Notes: a model not told the origin generated them from the sequence alone. 64,000 bases of DNA from Pantoea eucrina (GCF_001691555.1 NZ_MAYN01000001.1:186001-250000), one strand, 5' to 3'; positions 21,042-29,807 are shown, counted from the first letter of the stretch. Numbers and translations are program-made.

Positions 21042-21869
21042 TTACTCCTGAATAGGCTCTTGTGACGTGACGTGGGCTGCAACCGGCTCGAGGAAAGAGA
21101 GCATCTCCCGTGTTACCCGTTCAGCATCGGTCAGATTCAACATGTGTCTGGCGTTATCGATAACCACCGCCTCACCGTAAGGCGCGGCGCTGGCCATCTG
21201 TCGGGTCATGTCCGGGCTGGAGTTGGCGTCGAGTTCCCCCGTCATTACCAGCACCGGACAGCGCATCTCTGCCCAGCGATCGGCATACAGCGAGTCGCCC
21301 TCAGCGAAAGCCTGATAGGCACGCGCATAGCCTGCCGGGCTGACCTGCTGCAGCCACTCACCGACTTTGTGTCGCAGCGGCTGCTCCTGAGGGGTAGCGC
21401 TGAACCAGCGCTCCAGTGGCGCATCCAGCTGTACGTTGCCGCTTGCCAGCTCGTGAGCGCGCTGCAGTACCGCCGCCCGGGCAGCAGCTGAGCGCCTGAA
21501 TACGCCGCTCATCACGATTGCCCGGCTGACATAGTGCGGATAATCAATCGCCAGTCCGGCGGTAATCAGAGCGCCCATTGAGTGCCCGGCAACAGCGAAG
21601 CGTTGTTCTGGCTGGGTGGCGAGAAAGGCCGCCAGCCAGTCGACATAATCGGTCAGCGTCGCATGATGCCCGAAGCCCGTGCTCTCGCCATGTCCGGGCA
21701 TATCCACTGCGATCACCCGGAAATGGCGGCTCAGTACCGCTATCTGGGGAAACCAGGCTTCAGCATTCATGCCCACGCCGTGAATCAGTACCAGGGGGGT
21801 GCCTGTTCCCGCTTCGAGATAGCTGACCTGTGATAACGCCTCAGACAGCCGCTGGATTTTTCTGATCAT
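21042..21869 (-). CDS. Alpha/beta hydrolase (RutD-like position)
   Basis: A 275-residue alpha/beta-fold hydrolase with the nucleophile elbow GHSMG at 95-99 (Ser97), an oxyanion region LIHGVGMNAEAW, an acid in TGELDANS and a C-terminal His in DNARHMLNL. It probably hydrolyses an amide, carbamate or ester made after ring opening, like RutD in uracil breakdown. The start at 21869 gives the family N-terminus; a longer frame reaches 21947 but lies wholly inside the upstream gene. With this start it overlaps the DUF1185 gene by 29 bases, implying coupled translation. Confidence 0.82.
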   Translation of the reverse strand: MIRKIQRLSEALSQVSYLEAGTGTPLVLIHGVGMNAEAWFPQIAVLSRHFRVIAVDMPGHGESTGFGHHATLTDYVDWLAAFLATQPEQRFAVAGHSMGALITAGLAIDYPHYVSRAIVMSGVFRRSAAARAAVLQRAHELASGNVQLDAPLERWFSATPQEQPLRHKVGEWLQQVSPAGYARAYQAFAEGDSLYADRWAEMRCPVLVMTGELDANSSPDMTRQMASAAPYGEAVVIDNARHMLNLTDAERVTREMLSFLEPVAAHVTSQEPIQE

Positions 21870-22443
21870 GGCCAAGCTCTTTAAGATCAAGATAACGGTT
21901 ACCGATACGGTGATGCGGCCGTCCGCCCAGCGCAGCGCCCAGCGCAATCACGATCTCGTCACTGAATGGCGCATCGTTAATATTGAACTGCATGGTCAGA
22001 TAGTGTTCGCGCGAGCCCTCATCTTCTGTTCCCATCATCGGAACCAGAATCGGCGTGTTGGCCGGGCCGCGCGTATTATTGAATGCCAGATAGGTTTTGC
22101 CCTGCACTGCAGAACGGTAGTGATTACCAAAATGCAGCGTATGAATCAGCGCTGAGGCGTGCTCCAGCTCGCCGTTCAGTCCGGTAACGGCACATTTGCC
22201 ATAGGCGACCACGCGATCGCCGCCTCCCGCCTCTTTAACGATGAGTCCGGTCAGCAATTCGCCCAATACCGGCGCCATCTCACGGATTTCCGGTGCCAGA
22301 TCTTCAACAAAACCTCTGCCAGCCCACGGATTTTTGACCACGGCTGCAGCGGCAATCATCACCAGCGGCGTGCCTGCCGCTTTGCCGCCGTCGGTATACA
22401 GCGTTTCAGTTGTGACGATGGTTTTACGAATGTCCGGATGCAT
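21841..22443 (-). CDS. DUF1185 (amino acid synthesis family) protein, first gene of the catabolic operon
   Basis: A 200-residue protein of the family called amino acid synthesis/DUF1185 (PF06684). Its biochemical role is not established; members occur in catabolic operons with flavin monooxygenases. Recognisable segments are VVKNPWAGRGFVEDL, a typical VAYGKCAVTGLNGELEHASALIH stretch and the C-terminal ALGAALGGRPHHRIGNR. The ATG at 22443 follows AAAGGGGA; an upstream TTG at 22458 is less likely. It is preceded by a strong promoter and a palindrome that probably binds the divergent GntR regulator. Ring-opening amidohydrolase or lyase function is possible but unproven. Confidence 0.8.
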   Translation of the reverse strand: MHPDIRKTIVTTETLYTDGGKAAGTPLVMIAAAAVVKNPWAGRGFVEDLAPEIREMAPVLGELLTGLIVKEAGGGDRVVAYGKCAVTGLNGELEHASALIHTLHFGNHYRSAVQGKTYLAFNNTRGPANTPILVPMMGTEDEGSREHYLTMQFNINDAPFSDEIVIALGAALGGRPHHRIGNRYLDLKELGHDQKNPAAV

Positions 22444-22492
22444 GTAATCCCCTTTCAAGTTAACGGTTTGTTAATTACTACTGGTGAAAGGG

Positions 22493-22521
22493 GTATAACA
22501 TCGGCGCTTTTGGGATGTCAA
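22493..22521 (-). promoter_or_regulatory. Sigma-70 promoter of the catabolic operon
   Basis: On the minus strand TTGACA (22516-22521) is followed after exactly 17 bases by TTATAC (22493-22498), 50 bases before the DUF1185 start codon. The -35 matches consensus fully and the -10 in four of six positions. Confidence 0.7.
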
Positions 22522-22525
22522 AAGT

Positions 22526-22535
22526 TGGTATACCA
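22526..22535. promoter_or_regulatory. Palindrome TGGTATACCA, candidate GntR operator
   Basis: A perfect ten-base palindrome directly upstream of the -35 box of the catabolic promoter. FCD-subfamily GntR regulators often bind TGGT-NN-ACCA type sites, and a GntR gene is divergent from this operon. Its place upstream of -35 would suit activation as well as repression. Confidence 0.55.
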
Positions 22536-22975
22536 TCATACAGTCATACATTGGTTAGCTGCTTTTTCCGCTTCAGCGTGCGCCAGCTGCGGTTCCGGCC
22601 ATCTTTTGACTCTCTGTTCAGGTGCATCGCGTCGGATACCAATACTGCTGCCGGAGTGTGACTGGCCTCAAATAACTGATGCAGGCCTGTACGACAGGAT
22701 AAATTTATGTTGCTGATAAGTAGGGAGTTTCAGGAAAAGGCGTGATGAGAACCGAAAGGCGTCAGCGATCGGTGATAAAAATGTGAGCAATGACAAATTA
22801 CTGGCGCGACCGCATCAGGATAAACCGCAGCACCGTTTATTACTTTGTTGCTTCAGGCCCTGTTGCCCGCACTACCTGCAACGTTGCGTTCATTGCCATA
22901 ACAGTGCTAATAGTAAAAAAGAGCGCGCGCAGGGCTGCGCGCAACGATTCTTAACGCAGGACAATAGGGAAGATC
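22536..22975. other. Intergenic region, no gene seen
   Basis: Beyond the promoter and operator of the catabolic operon, this 440-base stretch up to the GntR gene shows no convincing coding frame. It has a GCGCGC/GCGCGC stem at 22925-22942 next to a run of six A, which looks like a terminator for the minus strand, although no minus-strand gene precedes it. The GntR promoter must lie here but no strong box pair stands out. Confidence 0.5.
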
Positions 22976-23653
22976 ATGATTGCGATTCACTCCTTAAGGA
23001 TTGAAAACACGCCGGTGACTCTCCGGGAACTGGCGCTGGTGAAAGTAAGACAGGCAATCATCTCGGGCTATTTTAAAGCGGGCGATCGTCTGGTTGAACG
23101 CTCACTGTGTGATGAGCTGGGTGTCAGTCGTACCGTGGTGCGGGAAGTGATCCGTTATCTGGAAGCGGAAGGCCTGATTGAAAATCTGCCCAAAAAAGGG
23201 CCTATCGTGGCGCGGCTCACCTGGGAGGTTGCGCAGCAGATCTACAGCATACGGCAGCTGCTTGAATCTGCAGCCGCAGAGGATTGCGCCCGTACAGCCA
23301 CAGCGGAAGACAAGCAGGCGCTGCACACGCGGCTGATGCGGATTGCCAGCGCTTCTGAACATCATGACGATATAGAACGGGTTGAAGCGTCGCAGGCGTT
23401 TTACGAAACGCTGTTTTCGATTGCAGAGCATCATATCGCCTGGGAAATCGTGCAGCGGCTCAACAGCCGCATCAGCCGTCTGCGCGCCCTGACGCTGCGT
23501 AGTCCTGAGCGTCAGGTTGCCGGATTTGAACGTATGTCGCGTATTTACGCTGCGGTTGAAGCCAGCAATCCGCAGCAGGCCAGAGAAGCGGTGATTCAGC
23601 ATCTGACGGAAGCGGCGCAGCTGGCGAAAACAATTCTGACGACGGAGGAGTAG
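22976..23653 (+). CDS. GntR-family (FCD) regulator of the catabolic cluster
   Basis: A 225-residue regulator with an N-terminal winged helix (LALVKVRQAIISGYFKAGDRL and LCDELGVSRTVVREVIRYLEAEGLIE, about residues 18-65) and a helical FCD ligand domain (QIYSIRQLLESAAAEDCA, FYETLFSIAEHHIAWEIVQRLNSRISRLR). FCD regulators usually respond to an organic acid from the pathway they control. It is divergent from the DUF1185-led operon, and TGGTATACCA in the gap is a plausible target. AGGGA sits five bases before the start. It is followed at once by the DUF1330 gene. Confidence 0.87.
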   Translation: MIAIHSLRIENTPVTLRELALVKVRQAIISGYFKAGDRLVERSLCDELGVSRTVVREVIRYLEAEGLIENLPKKGPIVARLTWEVAQQIYSIRQLLESAAAEDCARTATAEDKQALHTRLMRIASASEHHDDIERVEASQAFYETLFSIAEHHIAWEIVQRLNSRISRLRALTLRSPERQVAGFERMSRIYAAVEASNPQQAREAVIQHLTEAAQLAKTILTTEE

Positions 23654-23655
23654 CG

Positions 23656-23943
23656 ATGACTGCTTACTGGATAGCTCACGTTACGGTGCATGATGCTGAG
23701 CGCTATCAGCGTTACCGGGATCTCGCACCGGCAGCTTTTGATAAATATCAGGCGACCTTTCTTGCACGCAGTGAGCACGCGCTGACGCTGGAAGGTAAAA
23801 CCTATGCCCGCCATGTATTAATCGCGTTTCCCGATTATCAGACGGCCGTTGAGTGTTACCATTCGCCAGAATATCAGCAGGCGCGGGCAGCGCGGGCTGA
23901 CATTGCTGAAGCGATGATCGTTATTACTCAGAGCGCAGACTAA
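23656..23943 (+). CDS. DUF1330 family protein
   Basis: A 95-residue protein of the dimeric ferredoxin-like DUF1330 family (AYWIAHVTVHDAERYQRYRDLAPAAF near the start, then FPDYQTAVECYHSPEYQQARAARADIAEA). No enzymatic function is established for the family. The ATG is two bases after the GntR stop and behind GGAGGAG, so it is cotranscribed with the regulator. In this context it may handle an unstable intermediate of the catabolic pathway; that is speculation from neighbourhood only. Confidence 0.8.
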   Translation: MTAYWIAHVTVHDAERYQRYRDLAPAAFDKYQATFLARSEHALTLEGKTYARHVLIAFPDYQTAVECYHSPEYQQARAARADIAEAMIVITQSAD

Positions 23944-24045
23944 ACCAGGAACGCTACCGTTATCTTTAAATTATTTATCTGTTCAGCAAAATTAACTCAT
24001 CGAACAAAATTCGTACGCCTGCGTAATCGTTGCTACTATAGTGAC

Positions 24046-24120
24046 GCTAAACAGCAATGCGTTGCTGACGAGAAAGTTTACCGGTTATCGTTCGCCTGCC
24101 CGCCTCGCGGGCTTTTTTTT
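24046..24120 (+). ncRNA. Candidate small RNA
   Basis: Between two convergent genes there is an extended -10 element TGCTACTAT (24031-24039), then a predicted start near 24046, a CAGCAA/TTGCTG hairpin (24052-24067), a single-stranded stretch and a strong Rho-independent terminator ending in eight U. This is the architecture of an Hfq-type sRNA of about 75 nucleotides. It matches no sRNA I recognise, and the -35 region is weak. It could instead be only the 3' end of the DUF1330 transcript. Confidence 0.3.
24098..24120 (+). terminator. Strong Rho-independent terminator
   Basis: GCCCGC (24098-24103), loop CTC, GCGGGC (24107-24112), followed by eight T. It is oriented on the plus strand, 155 bases after the DUF1330 stop and ten bases before the stop of the convergent monooxygenase gene. 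Confidence 0.85.
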
Positions 24121-24129
24121 GCCTGCCGT

Positions 24130-25326
24130 TCAGCCTTTATCTGCCAGGCGCGGACGTTCCGGGCGAAATCCCAGTCCGATAAGGCGTCCGAACAGATGCC
24201 GCAGAAACGGGTAGCGGCTGATGAACTGTGGCACTTTGGATGGCGCGCTGCGCGTGCGTTTTTTACTGCTCATCTTGATCTGCAGAAACTGCGTGGCGAC
24301 CGTGGGAAACTGACGCCGCCGCTGGACTTTCTGCAGCGTTTTAAGGTTTACCTCACCTTTCAGCAGCGCGGGCGTCAGCAGATTAGCGGTGGCCACTGCA
24401 TCCTGAATCGCCAGATTGACCCCTACGCCCCCGATAGGCGACATTGCATGCGCTGCATCACCGATACAGAGGACGCCTGGCCGGCACCAGCTATCGAGAC
24501 GATCGATTCGAATCGACAGCAGGTGAAACATCTCCCAGCCGGTCAGCGCCTGCATACGCGCTTCACTGAACGGCGCAACCTCAGCAAGCTGTGTAATAAA
24601 CGCTGCGATATCGGTCTCTTTCAGTCGCTCAAACTCGCCTTTTTCGATGGTATAGCCACACTGCCAGTAGTCACCGCGATCGATCACGATAAAATTCTGT
24701 TTCGGCCCTTTATGACCCATTCCGAGCGCCGGATCGTCGGGCTGTTTAGCGAGTGAAAACCACAGCACATCACGCGGCGCGCCAAAATTCTGGCTGGTTA
24801 ATCCCGCTTTAGCACGAACCTGCGAATGACGGCCATCTGCCCCGACCACAAGCGGCGCATGAATAGTGTGACCCTGTAACGTCGTCAGGCCAGTAATCCG
24901 ATCTCCCTCTCTGATGAAGTCAGCAAAGCCGGTATCGTGCAGCAGGGTAAAATTATCAAAGGCGCGGGCTTTACGGGCCAGAAAATCGAGAAAATCCCAC
25001 TGCGGCATAAAGGCGATAAAACGGCAGCGCACCGGCAGGCGGGAAAAGTCCGCCATAGTGATCTCTTCGCCGCCAACTTCCGCCTGCAGTTTCTCAGTGC
25101 GCTGATGCGGCAGCGTTAACAGCTCATCCAGTAATCCAAGCTGGTACATGATCTCCAGCGTGGAAGGATGGATCGTGTCGCCACGAAAATCACGCAGAAA
25201 ATCCGCATGTTTTTCAATAACAATAACGTTTACGCCGGCGCGCGCCAGCAGGTATCCCAGCATCAATCCTGCCGGGCCACCGCCTGCAATACAGCAGTCA
25301 GCATAGAGAGATTTATCGTTTTGCAT
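24130..25326 (-). CDS. FAD-dependent monooxygenase (PHBH/UbiH-like)
   Basis: A 398-residue flavoprotein hydroxylase of the p-hydroxybenzoate hydroxylase type. The FAD motifs are present: GGGPAGLMLGYLLARAGVNV at 14-33, VVGADGRHSQVR at about 160-171, and GDAAHAMSPIGGVGVNLAIQDA near residue 290. The C-terminal tail is basic. Such enzymes hydroxylate aromatic or unsaturated compounds using NAD(P)H and oxygen; the substrate cannot be named. It is a single gene, with a Fur-box-like sequence 26 bases before its start, which would make it iron-responsive. Confidence 0.82.
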   Translation of the reverse strand: MQNDKSLYADCCIAGGGPAGLMLGYLLARAGVNVIVIEKHADFLRDFRGDTIHPSTLEIMYQLGLLDELLTLPHQRTEKLQAEVGGEEITMADFSRLPVRCRFIAFMPQWDFLDFLARKARAFDNFTLLHDTGFADFIREGDRITGLTTLQGHTIHAPLVVGADGRHSQVRAKAGLTSQNFGAPRDVLWFSLAKQPDDPALGMGHKGPKQNFIVIDRGDYWQCGYTIEKGEFERLKETDIAAFITQLAEVAPFSEARMQALTGWEMFHLLSIRIDRLDSWCRPGVLCIGDAAHAMSPIGGVGVNLAIQDAVATANLLTPALLKGEVNLKTLQKVQRRRQFPTVATQFLQIKMSSKKRTRSAPSKVPQFISRYPFLRHLFGRLIGLGFRPERPRLADKG

Positions 25327-25351
25327 TCTGTCAGTTCCGCATCAATTCACT

Positions 25352-25370
25352 GAGAATAATTATCATTTAT
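25352..25370. promoter_or_regulatory. Possible Fur box
   Basis: The 19-mer starting GAGAATAATTATCATT agrees with the Fur consensus GATAATGATAATCATTATC at 13 of 19 positions and includes an intact ATNATTATCATT-type core. It lies just upstream of the FAD monooxygenase and 174 bases before ydeP on the other strand. Confidence 0.4.
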
Positions 25371-25543
25371 ATAGCATATTATTACCGCAGGACGATAATC
25401 AGAGGTGCTTTAACACATTTTTAGCAATCGCAGCGCTGCAATATTCTGTAAACATTAAAATAGCGTGTTTCATATAGTTTCCTTGCGGACGCCGCAGCTT
25501 ATTCCAGGCTTAAGAGATAATTTTTCACACGAGATAAGCAGCC

Positions 25544-27871
25544 ATGAAAGAGCAGAACCGGGATGTCGGCATTAAACCTTATGGAGGCTCAGCGGGCGGC
25601 TGGGGAGCACTGAAAGCGGTAGCAGATGCGATCCGGCATCAGATGGCGGTAAAACAGGATGTTATCGCCTTATTCAAGGTCAACCAGCCTGAAGGGTTTG
25701 ATTGTCCGGGCTGCGCCTGGCCCGATCCACGTCACGCCTCCTCATTTGAATTTTGCGAGAACGGTGCCAAAGCGGTTTCCTGGGAAGCGACCAGTAAACG
25801 CACTACGCCTGCCTTTTTCGCCGCGCATACCGTCAGCGAACTCTGGGAGCGCAGCGCTTTTGAACTGGAAGGTGAAGGACGCCTGACCCATCCCATGAAA
25901 TATGATGCAGCCAGCGACACTTATCAGCCGATTGAATGGGACACGGCGCTGCAGGAGATTGGCGCGCTGCTGCGCGGTTATGACGATCCTGATAGCGTTG
26001 AATTTTACACCTCCGGCCGCGCTTCAAATGAAGCGGCCTTTCTCTGGCAGCTGTTTGCCCGTGAATATGGCACAAACAACTTTCCCGACTGCTCGAATAT
26101 GTGCCACGAACCCACCAGCGTAGGCCTGCCAGAGTCGATTGGCGTTGGCAAAGGTACAGTAGAGCTGGAGGATTTTGATCATGCCGATCTGGTGCTCTGC
26201 ATTGGACACAACCCTGGCACCAACCATCCGCGTATGCTGGGAACACTGCGGGAAGTGTCAAAACGCGGCGCGAAGATTGTTGCCATCAATCCATTGCGCG
26301 AGCGCGGGCTGGAACGCTTTACCTCACCGCAAAGTCCGATTGAAATGCTCTCAATGGGGTCCACGCAGCTGGCTTCAACCTACTACAAGGTGCGCGTTGG
26401 CGGTGATGCAGCCATGCTTAAAGGCGTAATGAAAACGCTGCTGGCTATGCACGATAAGGCGCTGGCGGCCGGTGAACCGCCGGTTCTGGATGAAACCTTT
26501 ATCAGTGAACATACTGAAGGTATTGCGGCGCTGAAAGCCGATCTGGACGACACCAGCTGGGATCATATCCTGAAAGTTTCTGGTATGGATATCGCTGAGA
26601 TCCAGAACATTGCCCACCTCTACGCCGCCGCAGAAAACACCATTATCTGCTACGGGATGGGTATAACCCAGCATCAGTACGGCACGCAGAATGTGCAGCA
26701 GATTGCGAACCTGCTGCTGCTGCGCGGCAATATCGGCCGCCGCGGCGCGGGCATTTGTCCGCTACGCGGGCACTCAAATGTTCAGGGCGATCGCACGGTT
26801 GGCATCACAGAGATCCCCTCACAGACCCTGCTGGACAGTCTGCAGAAGGTCTTTGGCTTCACGCCCCCGCAGCAGCACGGGCACGGCGCGGTGGCGGCGA
26901 TTCAGGCGATTCGCGACGGGCGCTCAAAAGCGCTGCTGTGCCTGGGCGGTAACCTCGCCGAAGCCATCTCCGATCCGCAAATCACCTTTGAAGCGATGCG
27001 CAAGCTTGATCTGGTGGTTCATATGGCGACGAAGCTCAACCGCTCTCACCTGCTGATGGCTAAGCACAGCTACCTGCTGCCGGTGCTGGGACGTACGGAA
27101 AGGGATCGCCAGGCTTCGGGCGATCAGAGCGTGACCGTGGAAGATTCTATGTCAATGGTTCACGCCTCGCGCGGCACGCTGGAGCCTGCATCTCCGCATC
27201 TTAAATCGGAACCGGCGCTGGTTGCCGGACTGGCCAAAGCGACGCTGCCGGCCTCCCGCGTAAACTGGGACAAAATGGTCAGCGACTACAGCAACATTCG
27301 TGATGCCATTGAAGCCGTGTTTCCTGCTTTTGAGAACTTTAACCAGCGCGTTATGCAGCCGGGCGGTTTCCGTCTGCATAATGCGGCGTCTGAACGTGTC
27401 TGGCTGACGCCGTCAAAGCGCGCGCAGTTTAAAGTGATGCAGGGGATCAATGAGGATCCGCGCTCGCTGAGGTGTCACGATCTGGTGCTGACCACGCTGC
27501 GCAGTCACGATCAATACAACACCACGCTATACGGGCTAAACGATCGGTATCGGGGCATTACCGGGCGGCGCGATGTGCTGTTTATTTCCGCTGATGAAGC
27601 GGAGAGCCGGCAGCTGCGCTCCGGGGATACGGTCGATATGACCGCGCTCGATCCGCAGGGTAACCGCACCCATCGCCGTATGAAGAACCTGACAATCGTG
27701 ATTTATGACATGGCCCCCGGATCGGTAGCCGCTTACTATCCGGAAGCGAATATTATGGTGCCACTCGACAGCCACGATACGCAAAGCGGTATTCCCGCCT
27801 ATAAAAGTATCCCGGTGGTGATTGAGCCTTCCGCTGCCACACAGGCTGACAGCAGCGGCGTGCTGCGTTAA
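25544..27871 (+). CDS. ydeP: YdeP/FdhF-family molybdopterin oxidoreductase
   Basis: A 775-residue member of the formate dehydrogenase/DMSO reductase molybdoenzyme group, closest in character to YdeP, which is linked to acid resistance in E. coli. The N-terminus has [16 protein letters not shown] and a CPGC motif (about residues 55-58) rather than the four-cysteine [4Fe-4S] site of true Fdh[12 protein letters not shown] occupies the active-site region, without selenocysteine. The molybdopterin domains ([29 protein letters not shown]) and the C-terminal dinucleotide-binding domain ([19 protein letters not shown]) are intact. It is a single gene, ended by a shared hairpin. The reaction is unknown. 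Confidence 0.88.
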   Translation: MKEQNRDVGIKPYGGSAGGWGALKAVADAIRHQMAVKQDVIALFKVNQPEGFDCPGCAWPDPRHASSFEFCENGAKAVSWEATSKRTTPAFFAAHTVSELWERSAFELEGEGRLTHPMKYDAASDTYQPIEWDTALQEIGALLRGYDDPDSVEFYTSGRASNEAAFLWQLFAREYGTNNFPDCSNMCHEPTSVGLPESIGVGKGTVELEDFDHADLVLCIGHNPGTNHPRMLGTLREVSKRGAKIVAINPLRERGLERFTSPQSPIEMLSMGSTQLASTYYKVRVGGDAAMLKGVMKTLLAMHDKALAAGEPPVLDETFISEHTEGIAALKADLDDTSWDHILKVSGMDIAEIQNIAHLYAAAENTIICYGMGITQHQYGTQNVQQIANLLLLRGNIGRRGAGICPLRGHSNVQGDRTVGITEIPSQTLLDSLQKVFGFTPPQQHGHGAVAAIQAIRDGRSKALLCLGGNLAEAISDPQITFEAMRKLDLVVHMATKLNRSHLLMAKHSYLLPVLGRTERDRQASGDQSVTVEDSMSMVHASRGTLEPASPHLKSEPALVAGLAKATLPASRVNWDKMVSDYSNIRDAIEAVFPAFENFNQRVMQPGGFRLHNAASERVWLTPSKRAQFKVMQGINEDPRSLRCHDLVLTTLRSHDQYNTTLYGLNDRYRGITGRRDVLFISADEAESRQLRSGDTVDMTALDPQGNRTHRRMKNLTIVIYDMAPGSVAAYYPEANIMVPLDSHDTQSGIPAYKSIPVVIEPSAATQADSSGVLR

Positions 27872-27877
27872 GGCTAT

Positions 27878-27912
27878 GGCCCCGGATACGCATTACCACG
27901 CTATCCGGGGCC
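27878..27912. terminator. Bidirectional hairpin between convergent genes
   Basis: GGCCCCGGATA (27878-27888) and TATCCGGGGCC (27902-27912) form a perfect 11-bp stem with a 13-base loop, filling the 46-base gap between ydeP and the LacI-like gene. No clear U tract flanks it. Confidence 0.6.
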
Positions 27913-27917
27913 GCAAC

Positions 27918-28763
27918 TCAGTGGCGTATAGCACAGCCGCATTGCGACATTTCGCCGGGAATATATTTCCCCTGATGGGAGTGCCGCACTTCCAGTTCAC
28001 CCTGCTGCCAGCCGCTGTTGTTGTCAGCGCCCTGCTCCAGTAACCGGTTTAACGTTTCTGTCACCCGCAAATCGCTGCGCGGGGCCCAGCGGGTAAGATG
28101 CCAGGTGGACATCGCCGCTTCAGCCACGTTACCGTATCCCGTTACCGCAACGTGTGCGCCCTGACCAAAATCACGCACAGCCTGCAGCGCGCCAAACGCC
28201 AGCTCATCACTGCTGCACACCAGCGCGTTGATACGTTCGGCGGCACGGGTTTTCTTCAGATACGCCATCATCGATTGATACGCCTCTTCGCGCCGCTCAC
28301 GGCCGGCTGTCAGCAAAAGCTGCACCTCTTTTTCCTGCGTCTGCAGGCCAGCATTGACGCCTGCCAGCTGACGAGCTATCTCCGGCGTTTCACCGGCATG
28401 CATAAAGCCCGTCCGCTGATGCCCCTGAGAAAGCAGTAGCAGCGCGAGCGCTTCGCCTGCGCTGTAGCGATCGCTGGCCAGCGTCTGTGCATCCGCATGA
28501 AGCTGCGCAACCGCAGGCAATATCTCTGCTGCCAGGCTCTGTTCATCGTCACAGACAGAAGAGAGGAACAGCAGATGCGTGACCGGCAACGCCGCGGCAT
28601 TCTGCAGCGCCTGCTGCAGTTCACTGCGTGATTGCACATGAATCAGGATGCTGACCAGGCCACGTTTGGTGAGCTGAGCGCTGAATGCGCTGAGCTGACA
28701 GGCGGTTGCCGCATTTTCAGGTGTGCGGCAAACCAGCGCAACCAGTGAAGAAGAAACTGACAT
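27918..28763 (-). CDS. LacI-type effector-binding domain protein lacking a DNA-binding domain
   Basis: A 281-residue protein built only of the type 1 periplasmic-binding-protein fold used as the ligand domain of LacI/GalR regulators (HLLFLSSVCDDEQ, QGHQRTGFMHAGETPEIARQLAGVNAGL, NALVCSSDELAFGALQAVRDFG, VAVTGYGN). The ~60-residue LacI helix-turn-helix is absent, and the upstream bases encode none in any frame. A good AGGAG lies eight bases before the ATG, so it does not look like a recent truncation. There is no signal peptide either, so it is a cytoplasmic ligand-binding protein of unknown role. Confidence 0.7.
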   Translation of the reverse strand: MSVSSSLVALVCRTPENAATACQLSAFSAQLTKRGLVSILIHVQSRSELQQALQNAAALPVTHLLFLSSVCDDEQSLAAEILPAVAQLHADAQTLASDRYSAGEALALLLLSQGHQRTGFMHAGETPEIARQLAGVNAGLQTQEKEVQLLLTAGRERREEAYQSMMAYLKKTRAAERINALVCSSDELAFGALQAVRDFGQGAHVAVTGYGNVAEAAMSTWHLTRWAPRSDLRVTETLNRLLEQGADNNSGWQQGELEVRHSHQGKYIPGEMSQCGCAIRH

Positions 28764-29003
28764 CGAAGAGGCTCCTGCCAGTCCTGACTGGCGTGATGAA
28801 GGTGATAGTCTCTATTCCACGTTACCCGAATAATTCATTATCGCCAATGACCGGCTGTACGCCCTGATGGATACTCATGCGCCGGACGAAGGTTCAGCCA
28901 CCGTACAGGATAACGTGAGCCGCTGATGAACGATGTCCTTAAAATCAATTTGCGCCGGCAAATGGTACACTGTTGCCACTTATATTCTGTTTGCGGGATG
29001 TTT

Positions 29004-29693
29004 ATGCACGTGACTATTGATCAGGCCGATCGGCCTTTTATCCACCGGCTGCTGGGCAGCGAGCCTGAAAGCATCGCAGCCAGCTCCGCTGACGCGCAGC
29101 GACTGCAGCAGGCTCTGGTTATTGCTCGTCAGCAGAAAAACCATGAAGCCGATCTCGACTGGAAACGTAACGCGCTCTACCTGGTGCTGTTTCTGTTTTT
29201 GTATGGCGTCCTCGGCGCATCGTTAACGCTTGATCTCACCGGTCTGGCGCAGGATTCGCTGCATAAAAGTATCGCTTATGCCCTGCAGGCGGTGCCGGTG
29301 CTGATCGCTTTCTCGGGCCTGTTTATCTCGCTGCTGTTTCTGTTTGTGACGCGCGGCAGCGCGCGTCGTCTGCGCAGCTGGGACCAGGGCATCTGGATAC
29401 TTGAGAAATACACAGGCTGTAACCTCAGTATGCAAATCAACGAAATGGGCGCGCGCGCGACAAATTATTCACAATCCGCTATCAGCGTGGCGCTGGCGCT
29501 GTTTATCTGTGTGACCTGGGTGGTGATGTATAACTTCTTTACCTTTACCACCAGTGGCGTCATTGGCAGCGTGATTTCTCTGTTTATCACCACCATGACT
29601 TACGTCATGCTCGATATTCAGCTGCTGAAGTCAGGCAAGTCGATCGCCATTGATGAACCTTTAATTCCGTCGGACGACGAGAAAACGTCATAA
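29004..29693 (+). CDS. Integral membrane protein of unknown function, four predicted helices
   Basis: A 229-residue protein (from ATG 29004) with a hydrophilic N-terminal ~55 residues, two pairs of membrane helices (about 57-78, 95-118, 160-182, 185-207) and a short acidic tail. The central loop contains RSWDQGIWILEKYTGCNL. The layout recalls the RipA-type octameric membrane proteins, but I cannot confirm membership. The frame is open back to 28926; 29004 is preferred because CGGGA lies about six bases upstream and the longer N-terminus looks non-coding. It is a single gene; no function is proposed. Confidence 0.7.
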   Translation: MHVTIDQADRPFIHRLLGSEPESIAASSADAQRLQQALVIARQQKNHEADLDWKRNALYLVLFLFLYGVLGASLTLDLTGLAQDSLHKSIAYALQAVPVLIAFSGLFISLLFLFVTRGSARRLRSWDQGIWILEKYTGCNLSMQINEMGARATNYSQSAISVALALFICVTWVVMYNFFTFTTSGVIGSVISLFITTMTYVMLDIQLLKSGKSIAIDEPLIPSDDEKTS

Positions 29694-29807
29694 GTCGGGC
29701 AGGTCAGATGCGCGGGTAAGCTGCACCCGCCCGCGCACGCCAGACGTCCCGTCAATCCTTAACTATACTCAGCATGGGATTTTTATGATGTTGTGTAAGG
29801 AGTGACA

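Noticed and set aside
22915..22942. GCGCGC hairpin next to six A, terminator-like for the minus strand
   Set aside because: No minus-strand gene or promoter feeds it and the stem is separated from the U tract by four bases; kept only as a remark.
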